A DNA stretch of 64,000 nucleotides from CAVSRC01 sp963785065 (GTDB lineage Bacteria; Pseudomonadota; Alphaproteobacteria; Rhizobiales; Kaistiaceae), in assembly GCA_963785065.1 (NCBI GenBank), contig CAWATX010000004.1:496001-560000 (forward strand), written 5' to 3'. Shown here in pieces: positions 1 to 9,148 of the stretch. The notes below the pieces were generated by a model, which saw only the letters and a list, made by a program, of their open reading frames with translations, had not been told where the DNA came from and did no database searches. The position numbers and the translations under genes were made by a program. The number at the start of each line of letters is the position of its first letter. Position 1 is the first letter of the stretch.

Positions 1-728
1 GTGAGCACCGGCTGGCGCAGCACGGCGCGAACCTGCGCGCCCATGGTCAGGGTCGCATGGCCCTCGCCCCTCGGCACGGCGGGGATCAGGGCGACGAGCC
101 CGACGGTTGCGGCGATGCCGATAGCGGCGACCGCCCAGAAGCTCGCCCGCCAGCCGAAGGCGTTGCCGATGGCGGTTCCGAGCGGCACGCCGATGACGTT
201 GGCAAATGTGATGCCGGCGACCACCAGCGACACGGCGCTGGCCTGGCGCGCGCGCGGAACCAGCCGCGTTGCAATGACCAGAGCGGTGCCGAAGAACACG
301 CCGTGGCTGGCCGAGATCACCAGCCGTGCACCCATCAGCAGCCAGTAGTTCTCCGCCAGCGCGCATAGAACGTTGCCGGCGACGAACACCAGCATCATGG
401 TCACCAGCAGGCCGCGGCGTGGGAAGCGGCCGGTGGCAAGGGTGAGGACCGGGCCGCCGACGGCCACCCCCAGCGCATAGCCGGTGATCAGCAGGCCGGC
501 GGTCGGGATGTCGACCGACAGGTCCGCCGCCAGCGCCGGCAACAGGCCGGCGACCACCATCTCCGTCGTGCCGATGGCGAAGGCGGCAGCGAACAGGGCC
601 AACAAGGGCAGCGGCATGGCGTTCCGCCGGGCGGCGGCCTTCTTCAAGGATGTGGCAGCTTGGGGCTGGGCCGAGGGAAAGCGCCTCGGCATGCGGACGA
701 TGGTCGAGTTGCGCGGCGCGGTCAACAT
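1..728 (-). CDS. MFS transporter, DHA1-type drug/sugar exporter (partial)
   Basis: This is the N-terminal part of an inner-membrane major facilitator permease; the 3' end lies beyond the left edge. The reverse strand encodes repeated hydrophobic helices, including the family-typical segment FAIGTTEMVVAGLLP in helix 1 and GYALGVAVGGPVLT in helix 2, followed by a helix 2-3 loop ending in GRFPRRG. These are seen in AraJ/YdhP/SotB-like DHA1 exporters, which use the proton gradient to expel sugars or drugs. Three in-frame ATGs exist (728, 692, 617). Only residues after 617 look like family sequence, so the true start may be 692 or 617. Substrate cannot be told. It is followed on the same strand, upstream, by the OsmC gene. 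Confidence 0.8.
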   Translation of the reverse strand, partial: MLTAPRNSTIVRMPRRFPSAQPQAATSLKKAAARRNAMPLPLLALFAAAFAIGTTEMVVAGLLPALAADLSVDIPTAGLLITGYALGVAVGGPVLTLATGRFPRRGLLVTMMLVFVAGNVLCALAENYWLLMGARLVISASHGVFFGTALVIATRLVPRARQASAVSLVVAGITFANVIGVPLGTAIGNAFGWRASFWAVAAIGIAATVGLVALIPAVPRGEGHATLTMGAQVRAVLRQPVL

Positions 729-880
729 GCCGGGCGTCCGCCCTTGGCCGCGACCGGACACGGCGAGGCAAACCCACAAACGCCAGCGGCCCCGATCTGG
801 TGCCGCTGGCGAGTTCGTTGTTCCCGTGCATAGGCCTCCTCCGGGAGGCCCACGCGTGTTCCGCTGCGACGGCGGTGGCC

Positions 881-1309
881 TCAGCTTTCCAGCGTCGCGT
901 CGAGGGTGATGTTGATCGCCCCCAGCGCCCGCGAGACCGGACAGCCGAGCTTGGTGCCGGCGGCGATCTCCTGAAACCGAGCATTGTCGATGCCGGGCAC
1001 CTTGGCGCCGACGGTGAGCTCCATCAGCGTGATGGTCGGCTTGCCGTCCACCGTGTCGAGATGGATCTCGGCGCTGGTCCGCACGATCTCCGGCTTGAAG
1101 CCGGCGGCCTCGAGATCGGCCGACAGCGCCATGGAGTAGCAGCCGGCATGCGCCGCGGCGATCAGCTCTTCAGGATTGGTGCCGCCACCGTCGGAGAAGC
1201 GGGACGCCCAGGTGAATTCGCCGTCATAGGCGCCGCCGCCAAAGCGCATGTGCCCGCGCCCCTCGCGCAGAGTGCCGTTCCAAATGGCGTCGCTGGTTCG
1301 TGTGGGCAT
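881..1309 (-). CDS. OsmC family peroxiredoxin
   Basis: A 142-residue OsmC/Ohr-superfamily protein, the usual family length. Members reduce organic hydroperoxides with a pair of cysteines in the cytoplasm. Both are visible: Cys57 in AHAGCYSMAL and Cys123 in KLGCPVSRAL. The segment GTNPEELIAAAHAGC is the family signature and favours the OsmC branch (often named OsmC or YhfA-like SACOL1771 type) over Ohr. The frame stays open further upstream, but homology begins at the ATG at 1309 (MPTRTSDAIWNG). It is transcribed away from the exonuclease III gene, with about 140 bases between them that could hold both promoters. Confidence 0.88.
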   Translation of the reverse strand: MPTRTSDAIWNGTLREGRGHMRFGGGAYDGEFTWASRFSDGGGTNPEELIAAAHAGCYSMALSADLEAAGFKPEIVRTSAEIHLDTVDGKPTITLMELTVGAKVPGIDNARFQEIAAGTKLGCPVSRALGAINITLDATLES

Positions 1310-1445
1310 CAGTCTGGCCTTTCGTATGGGAGATCTTGGGAGGGCGCCCGGGCGGCTGCCCAGGGCAGAGATGGAGATAGGGAGAAGCCCCGCCACAGTC
1401 CAGTCTCCGCGACTAGCCTCCCGCCCCGAATCCGTGCGATCACTC

Positions 1446-2237
<792 letters not shown>

Positions 2238-2241
<4 letters not shown>

Positions 2242-2588
2242 TCGCGGGTGGCCATTCCGGGCGTGCCCTGTTACCCTTCCCCATACTCACGCGGCTCATC
2301 ATCGTAACTGCCGCTTTGGCGGCATTGGCTCTGCCGGCTTTCGCCGGCCAGGACGGCATGTGCCGCTGCCGCTATCAGGGCAAGTATTTCGAGCAGGGCG
2401 AGACGGTGTGCATCCGCGTCGACGGGCGCTCGCGGCTGGCGCGCTGCGACATGGCCCTCAACAATTCGTCGTGGACCTTCCTGCCCGCCAAAGACGGCTG
2501 CCCGACGGTGCGGATGAGCCCGCTGCCGCCGCGCCCGGCGGAGAAGGCGGCAAACGGCGCTCCGGCCCGGCTGTTCTCGTTCTTGTGA
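2238..2588 (+). CDS. Small secreted Cys-rich protein of unknown function (paralogue 1)
   Basis: A 116-residue protein with an N-terminal signal peptide (LIIVTAALAALALPAFA then a likely cleavage before GQDG) and a mature domain with five cysteines. The start chosen is a GTG at 2238 that overlaps the xth stop by four bases (GTGA), implying translational coupling. The mature part contains C-R-Y-Q-G-K-Y, a Gly-x-x-x-Cys-Ile segment, RLARCD, SWTF and GCP, and the same order of elements recurs in the next gene, so the two are tandem paralogues. I recognise no named domain. The conserved cysteines suggest two or three disulfides in the periplasm or outside the cell. Confidence 0.7.
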
Positions 2589-2634
2589 TCGGCCGCCGGA
2601 TTTTCGCCGTGCGGGAGCCGCGCTAAGCTGCCTC

Positions 2635-3087
2635 ATGACAAGGGGGTGGATGCTCGCAGCAGGTGTCCTCGTGGCGCTGTCGGTCGTTCCGGCAGCAGCC
2701 CAGGACGCGCCCTCCGCCACCTCTCCCCTGCCCTCGGTCCCCGCCGTACCCGCGACGCCCGTCCCGCCCGGCGGCGCCGGCTCGTCCACGGTCTGCCTAA
2801 GCGCCGGCAACACCTATCAGGCCGGCGACTATGCCTGCATCCCCGCCTGCCACGGCCAGCGCCGGCTGGCGCGCTGTGACGCCAACGGCCAGACAGCCTC
2901 GTGGACCTATGTGTCGAATGCCTGCCCGAGCGCCATGATCAACGCGCCGTGGCCGAGCGACTGGAGCCAGTTGCCGGCCGCCACCGACATGACGCCGCTG
3001 CCGGTCGCCGTGCGCATGAGCGCCATCGATCCGAAGATCGCGCCGCTCGTCGGCTCGCATTACAGGGAATCGGTGCGCACCCGCTGA
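2635..3087 (+). CDS. Small secreted Cys-rich protein of unknown function (paralogue 2)
   Basis: A 150-residue protein with a signal peptide (WMLAAGVLVALSVVPAAA, cleavage near residue 22), a Pro/Ala-rich spacer, and a Cys-rich domain matching that of the gene just upstream: CLSAGNTYQAGDYACI, RLARCD, SWTYV, and a final Cys-Pro. It has a longer C-terminal tail ending near RESVRTR. The 46-base gap to the previous gene suggests one transcript xth - paralogue 1 - paralogue 2. No catalytic motif is visible; function is unknown. It converges on the ExoR-like gene with only six bases between the stops. Confidence 0.72.
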   Translation: MTRGWMLAAGVLVALSVVPAAAQDAPSATSPLPSVPAVPATPVPPGGAGSSTVCLSAGNTYQAGDYACIPACHGQRRLARCDANGQTASWTYVSNACPSAMINAPWPSDWSQLPAATDMTPLPVAVRMSAIDPKIAPLVGSHYRESVRTR

Positions 3088-3093
3088 TTGGAG

Positions 3094-4038
3094 CTATTTG
3101 CCGCTGGCGAGCTTGGCCTGGTTCTTGGCGAGCCAGTCGTCGGCGAGCTTCTTGGCCCGCTCCCAGTCCGCCTGGGTCGCCGCCGAGAGGGCATCCTCGT
3201 GCAGGCCGACGATCCAGTCCTGGCCGGGGCCGGAACGGTCGAGCGCGATGGTGAGATACATCAGCCCGTGGACGGGGTCGCGGTTGGTGCCGTCGCCGAC
3301 GAACAGGATGTGGCCGTAAAGCGCCTGGCCATCGACGCTGCCGTAGTCGGCGGCGAGCTTCGCCCATTGCGCCGCCTGGCGCAGGTTGCCGGGCTTGTCG
3401 GCATTGTCGAGATGGTCGTGGGTGAGCTCGAGCGCGATCTCGATGAGCAGATCCTTGGCCGCCGGATTGCCCTTGTCGGCGGCGAGGTTGGCCCATTTGG
3501 CCGCCTGGATCAGATCGCGGTCGCCGCCCTCGCCGTTATAGAACATGGCGGCGAGGTTGAGTTGGGCGTCGGCATCGCCGAAATAGGCGGCACGCCAGAA
3601 ATATTCCCGCGCCCGGTTCGGGTCGGGCTTGACGTCGGAATTGGGGATGCCCTTGCGGAAGAAGCTGCCGAGCTTGGCCCAGGCGCTGGTGACGAAGGGG
3701 GTAGGCTGGTCGCGGCGCCCCTGCCCGTCATCGGCGGCATGCGCCGCGACGTCGCTGAACAGCTTGAAGGCGGTGTAGTCGTTGCGCTCGACCCCGTCGC
3801 CCTGGGCATACATGTTGCCGAGCTTCCACTGGGCGCCGGCGCTGCCGGCCTTGGCGGCGAAGGAGAGCGCCTCGACCGCAGTGGTCTTGTCGCCGCTGCG
3901 GTACGAGGTGATGCCGTAGCGCAGCGCTTCGGCCGGCGGCGTATTGGCATTGAGGTTCTTGATGTCGAAGGCCGCGGCATGAACGGTCATGCCGAGCACG
4001 ATCACCAATGCACCGTTGAACGCACTACAGGTCTGCAT
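3094..4038 (-). CDS. ExoR-like periplasmic Sel1-repeat protein
   Basis: A 314-residue protein with a signal peptide ending before AAFDIKN, then Sel1 (TPR-like) repeats: AEALRYGITSYRSGDKTTA, AGAQWKLGNMYAQGDGV, AQLNLAAMFYNGEGG, QALYGHILFVGDG. The mature N terminus (F-D-I-K-N, then Y-R-x-G-x-x-x-x-A-V-E-A) and the N-D-x-x-A-F-K-x-F-S segment resemble rhizobial ExoR, the periplasmic inhibitor of the ExoS/ChvI two-component system that controls exopolysaccharide and motility. Compared with ExoR it carries extra residues (about 105-125 and 195-215). Neither exoS nor chvI is in the window, so the regulatory role is inferred. The ATG at 4038 overlaps the end of ilvD by 14 bases, which suggests coupling. 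Confidence 0.75.
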   Translation of the reverse strand: MQTCSAFNGALVIVLGMTVHAAAFDIKNLNANTPPAEALRYGITSYRSGDKTTAVEALSFAAKAGSAGAQWKLGNMYAQGDGVERNDYTAFKLFSDVAAHAADDGQGRRDQPTPFVTSAWAKLGSFFRKGIPNSDVKPDPNRAREYFWRAAYFGDADAQLNLAAMFYNGEGGDRDLIQAAKWANLAADKGNPAAKDLLIEIALELTHDHLDNADKPGNLRQAAQWAKLAADYGSVDGQALYGHILFVGDGTNRDPVHGLMYLTIALDRSGPGQDWIVGLHEDALSAATQADWERAKKLADDWLAKNQAKLASGK

Positions 4039-5749
4039 AGCTCACAGCTTCTGCTGCGCCCCCTGGATGGGTCACCGCGCCCTTGCGGGCAGGACCCACG
4101 CCCTGCGCATATTTCCAGATTGCCCCGGTGGTGTAGGTGCCCTTGCGCGGCGTCCACGCCTTGCGCCGTTCGGCCAGCGTGGCGTCGTCGAGGCGGACCG
4201 AAATCGTGCCCTCCACGGCGTCGATGTCGATGATGTCGCCGTCCTTGATGAGGCCGATCGGCCCGCCTTCCGCCGCTTCCGGGCCGACATGGCCGATGCA
4301 GAAGCCGCGCGTACCGCCGGAAAAGCGGCCGTCGGTGATCAGCGCCACCTTGTCGCCGGCGCCCTGGCCATAGAGTGCGGCGGTCGTCGACAACATCTCG
4401 GGCATGCCCGGGCCGCCCTTGGGGCCGACATAGCGGATGACCAGAACATCGCCATCCTTGTAGGTGCGGTTGCTCACCGCCTCGAAGCATTCCTGCTCGG
4501 TGTCGAAGCAGCGCGCCGGGCCGGAGAACTTGAGGTTCTTCATGCCGGCGACCTTCACGATCGCCCCGTCGGGCGCCAGGTTGCCTTTCAGTCCGACGAC
4601 CCCTCCGGTCGGCGACAGCGGCTTGTCCGCCGGCACCACCACATCCTGGTCCGGGTTCCACTTCACGCCCGCCAGGTTCTCGGCGATCGTGCGGCCGGTG
4701 ACGGTGATGCAGTCGCCGTGCAGATAGCCGTGGTCGAGCAGCGTCTTCATCACCATGGGGATGCCGCCGGCCTCGAACAGGTCCTTGGCGACGTATTTGC
4801 CGCCGGGCTTCAGCGTGGCGATGTAGGGCGTCTTCTTGAAGATTTCGGCGACGTCGAAGAGGTCGAAGTCGATGCCGCATTCATGCGCGATCGCCGGCAG
4901 GTGAAGCGCGGCATTGGTCGAGCCGCCCGAGGCGGCGACGACGGTGGCGGCATTCTCCAGCGCCTTGCGCGTGACGATGTCGCGCGGGCGGATGTTGCGC
5001 GCCAGCAGCTCCATCACCTTTTCGCCGGCGGCCATGCAGAAGCGGTCGCGGATCTCGTAAGGCGCCGGCGCGCCGGCCGAATAGGGCAGCGCCAGGCCGA
5101 TCGCCTCGGAGATCATGGCCATGGTGTTGGCAGTGAACTGGCCGCCGCAGGCGCCGGCCGAGGGACAGGCGACCTGCTCCAGCTCGAGCAGGTCCTCGTC
5201 GCTCATCTTGCCGACCGAGTGCAGGCCGACCGCCTCGAAGACGTCGACCACGGTGACGTCGCGGCCCTTGAAGGTGCCGGGCAGGATCGAGCCGCCATAG
5301 ATGAAGACCGAAGGCACGTTGAGGCGGCACATGGCCATCATCATGCCGGGCAGAGACTTGTCGCAGCCGGCCATGCCGACCAGCGCGTCGTAGCCGTGAC
5401 CGCGCATGGTGAGCTCGACGGAGTCGGCGATGACCTCGCGCGAGGGCAGCGAGGACTTCATGCCCTCATGGCCCATGGCGATGCCGTCGGTGACGGTGAT
5501 GGTGCAGAACTCGCGTGGCGTACCGCTGGCGGCGGCGACCCCGTGCTTGACCGCCTGCGCCTGGCGCATCAGCGAGATGTTGCAGGGCGCGGCTTCGTTC
5601 CAGCAGGTGGCGACGCCGACGAAGGGCTGGTGGATCTGCTCCGACGACAGACCCATGGCATAATAATAGGAGCGGTGCGGCGCGTGCTCCGGTCCTTCCG
5701 TCACATGACGGCTGGGCAGTTTCTTCTTGTCGAACACACGCGCTTCCAT
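4025..5749 (-). CDS. ilvD: Dihydroxy-acid dehydratase
   Basis: IlvD (574 residues from this start) dehydrates 2,3-dihydroxy-isovalerate and -methylvalerate in valine and isoleucine synthesis, using an Fe-S cluster. Seen are TCWNEAAPCN, MAGCDKSLPG and ACGGQFTANTM, which carry the cluster cysteines, and the C-terminal GRFSGGTRGFCIGHV signature. The frame opens at 5797, but the ATG at 5749 has a good ribosome site (GAGGG six bases upstream) and gives the usual N terminus MEARVFDKKKLPSRHVTEG. It is followed by, and overlaps, the ExoR-like gene. Its need for Fe-S clusters fits with the suf operon elsewhere in the window, though they are not linked transcriptionally. Confidence 0.96.
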   Translation of the reverse strand: MEARVFDKKKLPSRHVTEGPEHAPHRSYYYAMGLSSEQIHQPFVGVATCWNEAAPCNISLMRQAQAVKHGVAAASGTPREFCTITVTDGIAMGHEGMKSSLPSREVIADSVELTMRGHGYDALVGMAGCDKSLPGMMMAMCRLNVPSVFIYGGSILPGTFKGRDVTVVDVFEAVGLHSVGKMSDEDLLELEQVACPSAGACGGQFTANTMAMISEAIGLALPYSAGAPAPYEIRDRFCMAAGEKVMELLARNIRPRDIVTRKALENAATVVAASGGSTNAALHLPAIAHECGIDFDLFDVAEIFKKTPYIATLKPGGKYVAKDLFEAGGIPMVMKTLLDHGYLHGDCITVTGRTIAENLAGVKWNPDQDVVVPADKPLSPTGGVVGLKGNLAPDGAIVKVAGMKNLKFSGPARCFDTEQECFEAVSNRTYKDGDVLVIRYVGPKGGPGMPEMLSTTAALYGQGAGDKVALITDGRFSGGTRGFCIGHVGPEAAEGGPIGLIKDGDIIDIDAVEGTISVRLDDATLAERRKAWTPRKGTYTTGAIWKYAQGVGPARKGAVTHPGGAAEAVSYADL

Positions 5750-6060
5750 GCTTCCCTCACTCGGTCGTTTCGTCCGTGGCGGACGCTTGGTTGACAATCC
5801 CGGCCACGGCGACGACCGACCTCCCCGCGCCAGAAACCCGCGCAGAGCGTGTCAAATCGTGACAGGCTGCTGCCCCCCTTGGCAGGCCGCCTATCGGCCG
5901 CAGACTTCGGTTCAGTTTATGGCTGAAAGGCGGCGGATCGGCTTCTCATACGCCGTGGAGGTTAACTTCTCACCACACTGTGGCGGGAACGCAACAAATG
6001 TGCCGGCTGGGGTCGCCAGCCGGCCGAAATACTTATCGTGAACTGGCCGTTTCTGCCCTC
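5750..6060. other. Intergenic region upstream of ilvD and downstream of the GST gene
   Basis: About 310 bases with no convincing gene; short open frames here have no codon bias like their neighbours and no ribosome site. It should hold the ilvD promoter (reading leftwards). The right end holds the terminator-like hairpin of the GST gene. An 11-base palindrome (CCACACTGTGG, about 5972-5982) lies in the middle; it could be an operator but nothing supports that beyond its symmetry. Confidence 0.5.
6002..6024 (-). terminator. Hairpin downstream of the GST gene
   Basis: A perfect 9-bp stem (GCCGGCTGG / CCAGCCGGC) around a five-base loop lies 37 bases past the GST stop. On the minus strand it is followed by a weak T-containing tract (ACATTTGTT). 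It is a plausible but not textbook intrinsic terminator. Confidence 0.5.
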
Positions 6061-6756
6061 TCAGCGCTGGCCGTAGAGGACCTTGCGCTGCTCTTCCTCG
6101 CTGACCGGCCTTTCGTCCGCCGGCGGCTTCAGGGCCATCGCCTTCTCGACCGCCGGGCGGGCGGCCATGCGGTCGATCCAGGCCTTCACGTCGGGAAACT
6201 CGTCAATGTCGATGTCGCGCGACTTGTAGCCCCGCACCCAGCCGTAGAGCGCCATGTCGGCGATGGAGTAGTCGTCGACCACCCACTCGCGGCCCGCGAG
6301 CTGGGTGTTGAGGACGCGGTAAAGACGGTAGGTCTCGTCGCCGAAGCGCTTCAGCGCATAGGCGTTGTCCGGGTTCATGCGCTTGAAGTGATTGTAGTTG
6401 CCGAAGATCGGCCCGACATTGGCCATCTGCCAGAACAGCCACTGGTCTACCGCCACGCGCTCAGCCGGGGTCCTGCCGAAGAAGCGGTCGAACTTCAGCG
6501 CGAGATAGACAAGGATGGCGCCGGACTCGAAGACCGAGATCGGCTGGCCGTCCGGCCCCTCGGGGTCGACGATCGCCGGAATGCGGTTGTTGGGCGAGAT
6601 CTTCAGGAACTCGGGCTTGAACTGGTCACCCTTGCCGATGTTGACGAAGTGGGTGGTGTAGGGGGCGCCCAGCTCCTCCAGCAGGATGGGAATCTTGTAG
6701 CCGTTGGGGGTGGTCCAGAAATAGAGGTCGATCGGCTTTTGCTGGCGCGCGGGCAT
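6061..6756 (-). CDS. Glutathione S-transferase family protein, YfcG/Nu-class-like
   Basis: A 231-residue cytosolic GST-fold protein. The N-terminal thioredoxin-like domain (about residues 5-90) contains TTPNGYKIPILLEELG, the T-x-P-N-x-x-K-x-x-I-x-L-E-E motif of the Nu class (E. coli YfcG and YghU), which act as disulfide-bond reductases with glutathione rather than as classical transferases. N-N-R-I-P-A-I and ESGAIL are the glutathione-site motifs. The C-terminal helical domain includes QWLFWQMANVGP and YSIADMALYGWV. Start is uncertain between ATGs at 6768 and 6756; neither has a strong ribosome site, and 6756 fits the family length better. Confidence 0.88.
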   Translation of the reverse strand: MPARQQKPIDLYFWTTPNGYKIPILLEELGAPYTTHFVNIGKGDQFKPEFLKISPNNRIPAIVDPEGPDGQPISVFESGAILVYLALKFDRFFGRTPAERVAVDQWLFWQMANVGPIFGNYNHFKRMNPDNAYALKRFGDETYRLYRVLNTQLAGREWVVDDYSIADMALYGWVRGYKSRDIDIDEFPDVKAWIDRMAARPAVEKAMALKPPADERPVSEEEQRKVLYGQR

Positions 6757-6901
6757 GGCGGGTCTCATGGATTGCGAGGGAACGGAAGGGTCCCTCGATA
6801 TTTGGCCCTCTGCCGCACACAAGCAAGGGTAGGATATGCCGCAGATTCCCCGCTGCGGGGAACGCTGATGCGCTTTCCCCGCCCGCGAAGGCACGATCGC
6901 G

Positions 6902-7555
6902 TCAGGGCGCGGCCGCCGTCAGGGCATCGAGCTGCTCCTGCTTCTTCTGCCGCAACCGCTCGGAGAGTGGCGCCGCCAGGAAACGGCGCAGCGTCGCCTC
7001 GCTGCGCTCCTTGGCATAGTGGTCCTTGAACAGCTCGTCGATCGTCACCCGGTCGCCGGCATAGGGCGTTGCGAACACCCCGTCGCCGAGGCGCACCTCG
7101 CCCTCGGCGATCACCCGGCAATAGAGGCCGGGCCGCAGGCCGTCGCGGAAGAACTGCAAGAAGTTCTTGTTGGCCATGCGCCGGGCCAGCGTGTTGCAGG
7201 GCATGCGCGGCGCGGTCACCTCGAGCACCACCGTCTCGCCGATCTCCAGCCGGTCGCCGACCGCGTAGTCGGCGCTGAGCAGCCCGTCGACGGTCAGGTT
7301 GTCGCCGAAGATGCCGGGCTCCAGCCGCTTGCCGAGCCCCATCGCCCACCAGTCGTAGTCCTCGCTGCCATAGACGTAGACCGCCTGGTCGGGGCCGCCA
7401 TGGACCTTGTCATCCATCACCGTATCGCCGTCGATGCCGAGCCGCCCGACATGGACCGGTCGCGTGACCGGACGCTTGAAGATGCCGGTCTCTATCGTCT
7501 TCCCACCGACGTCGAGCTGCTCGCGGCGCCCGATATTGATGCTGGCTATGCGCAT
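6902..7555 (-). CDS. MOSC domain-containing protein (YiiM-like)
   Basis: A 217-residue MOSC-domain protein. MOSC domains transfer or bind sulfur via a conserved Cys and occur at the C terminus of molybdenum cofactor sulfurases; YiiM-type stand-alone forms reduce N-hydroxylated bases with molybdenum cofactor. Visible are KVHGGPDQAVYVYG, the F-G-D-N-L-T-V-D-G segment, and TAPRMPCNTLARRM with the conserved Cys. The ATG at 7555 has a ribosome site (GGGGAC) close upstream; the frame upstream of it is not family sequence. It lies 20 bases after the thioredoxin-fold gene and is probably co-transcribed with it. Confidence 0.88.
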   Translation of the reverse strand: MRIASINIGRREQLDVGGKTIETGIFKRPVTRPVHVGRLGIDGDTVMDDKVHGGPDQAVYVYGSEDYDWWAMGLGKRLEPGIFGDNLTVDGLLSADYAVGDRLEIGETVVLEVTAPRMPCNTLARRMANKNFLQFFRDGLRPGLYCRVIAEGEVRLGDGVFATPYAGDRVTIDELFKDHYAKERSEATLRRFLAAPLSERLRQKKQEQLDALTAAAP

Positions 7556-7575
7556 GTCGTCCCCGTTCCTGCCGG

Positions 7576-8127
7576 TTATTTCCACTTGATCGAGCAGCCG
7601 ACCGAGGCGATCTGCTTCTCGGGCCCCTTGCCGGTTGCGGCGATCGTGCGCATGGCCTCGACCAGCTCGCGCCTGGCGTCCGCCGGCGGCGTGTCGGTGC
7701 GCCCCTGATCGAGCCGTCCGCGATATTCGATGGTGCCGGCACGGCTGATACCAAAGAATTCCGGCGTGCACACCGCGTCATAGGCGCGGGCGCTCTCTTG
7801 GCTCTCGTCGAAGAGATAGGGGAACGGGAAGCCGTGCTCTGCGGCGAATTTCTTCATGTTGGCCGGCAAATCCTCCGGGTGGCTCGCCGTATCGTTGACC
7901 GAGATGGCGACGAAGCCGATGCCCTCCCCGGCCAGCGTCTTCGCATCGGCCACCATGCGGTCGACCACGGCCTTCACATAGGGGCAGTGGTTGCAGATGA
8001 AGGTCACCACCGTGCCGTTCTCGCCGGCCACGTCGGCGAGGCCGTATGTCCTGCCGTCGGCCACCGCCGGCAGCGAGAAGTCGGGTGCCGCAACGCCCAG
8101 ATGCGGCGCGGTGCCAAGTGTCGCCAT
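7576..8127 (-). CDS. Thioredoxin-fold AhpC/TSA-like protein
   Basis: A 183-residue cytosolic thioredoxin-like protein. The C-N-H-C-P-Y motif (Cys45 and Cys48) after TVVTFI is characteristic of the DUF899/AhpC-TSA relatives annotated as thioredoxin family proteins; FVAISVNDT and PFPYLFDESQ complete the fold. It probably reduces disulfides or peroxides. No signal peptide is present. The ATG at 8127 has a strong ribosome site (AGGGAGAG). The C terminus ends in SVGCSIKWK, a conserved ending in this group. Confidence 0.88.
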   Translation of the reverse strand: MATLGTAPHLGVAAPDFSLPAVADGRTYGLADVAGENGTVVTFICNHCPYVKAVVDRMVADAKTLAGEGIGFVAISVNDTASHPEDLPANMKKFAAEHGFPFPYLFDESQESARAYDAVCTPEFFGISRAGTIEYRGRLDQGRTDTPPADARRELVEAMRTIAATGKGPEKQIASVGCSIKWK

Positions 8128-8204
8128 GATGCTCTCCCTTTGCGTCGCTCCGGCGCCATTAGATCGGGTCCGGCGGTGGCTGATCAAGCCGCTGGCCGCG
8201 GTGC

Positions 8205-9122
8205 CTAGGCCTCGTAATTGAGATGCACCGCGTGGCGCGCCGTCTCGCCGGCAGGCAGAAAGCGCATCGACGGCTTCTCGGCAAGCTCGCCCTCGAACCC
8301 TTCCGTGTCCGAATGGCCGGTCCACTGCTCGAGGCTGACGAACGGCGCTCCGGGCTTCGACCACACGACCAGATGGGGGAAATTTTCGACCGTCGCAACG
8401 ATGGCGCCGCCCGTCCCGTTCTCGAAACGCAGGCTGCGGCTCCTGGCATCGCGGAAGCAGAACGGGATGCCGGCGAGCAGCCCCTCGCTCAGGCGTAGCC
8501 TCCGCCCCTCCAGCGGCGCCCGGCGCTGCGTCGTCTTGAACATGCCGTTGGCAGCGATTTCCGGGATCATCGGGTCTTCGGCCTCGTCGAAGACAATAGC
8601 GTGATCGTGCTTGTCGCCGCCGGCGAACGGCCAGTTGAACCCCGGGTGGAAGCCAATGGCGTAGGGCATGGCGACCGTGCCGGTGTTGGCCACCGTGAAC
8701 GTGACCGAGAAGCCGCCGGCGGCAACCCGGTAGTCGACAGTCAGCGCAAAGGCGAAGGGATAGGCCGCGCGTGTCGCCGCGTCGTCCTTCAGGCTCATGC
8801 GGACATGGTCGCTGCCCCGCTCGTCCACCGCATAGGTCGCGGTCGGTGCGAAACCATGCAGCGGCATGGGGTAGCGGACACCGTCGACCTTGATGCTGCC
8901 GGTGACGGTCTGGCCGCAGACGGGAAACAGCACCGGCGCGCTTTTCGGCCACCAGCTGGGGTCTGCGTCCCAGATGAGCTCGGTGCCGTCGACCGACCAT
9001 GCGGTAGGCTCGGCGCCGCGCGTCGCGATGGTGGCCGAGGTGCCGCCCGCGCTTATTTCCACGGTTGGTGAGACAGGGCGCGGCGGGTCGTCATAAGGCC
9101 CGGGCGGGTGGGCTTGCGGCAT
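8205..9122 (-). CDS. Aldose 1-epimerase family protein
   Basis: A 305-residue galactose mutarotase-fold protein. LFPVCGQ, PMPLHGFA and GFHPGFNWPF carry the conserved His residues of the fold, and VSLEQWTGHSD is near the C-terminal catalytic region. Proteins of this type epimerise the anomeric carbon of aldoses or sugar phosphates. The specific sugar cannot be told. The ATG at 9122 has a ribosome site (AAAGGAAC) eight bases upstream; an earlier ATG at 9185 would put the start inside the neighbouring epimerase gene. The gene lies just 26 bases after the NAD-dependent epimerase gene, suggesting a two-gene sugar-related unit. Confidence 0.88.
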   Translation of the reverse strand: MPQAHPPGPYDDPPRPVSPTVEISAGGTSATIATRGAEPTAWSVDGTELIWDADPSWWPKSAPVLFPVCGQTVTGSIKVDGVRYPMPLHGFAPTATYAVDERGSDHVRMSLKDDAATRAAYPFAFALTVDYRVAAGGFSVTFTVANTGTVAMPYAIGFHPGFNWPFAGGDKHDHAIVFDEAEDPMIPEIAANGMFKTTQRRAPLEGRRLRLSEGLLAGIPFCFRDARSRSLRFENGTGGAIVATVENFPHLVVWSKPGAPFVSLEQWTGHSDTEGFEGELAEKPSMRFLPAGETARHAVHLNYEA

Positions 9123-9148
9123 GGCAGTTCCTTTCGCGGCCGCAGACG

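Noticed and set aside
1..348. Plus-strand open frame at the left edge
   Set aside because: The reverse strand gives a clear MFS transporter with helix motifs; the plus-strand frame is its shadow.
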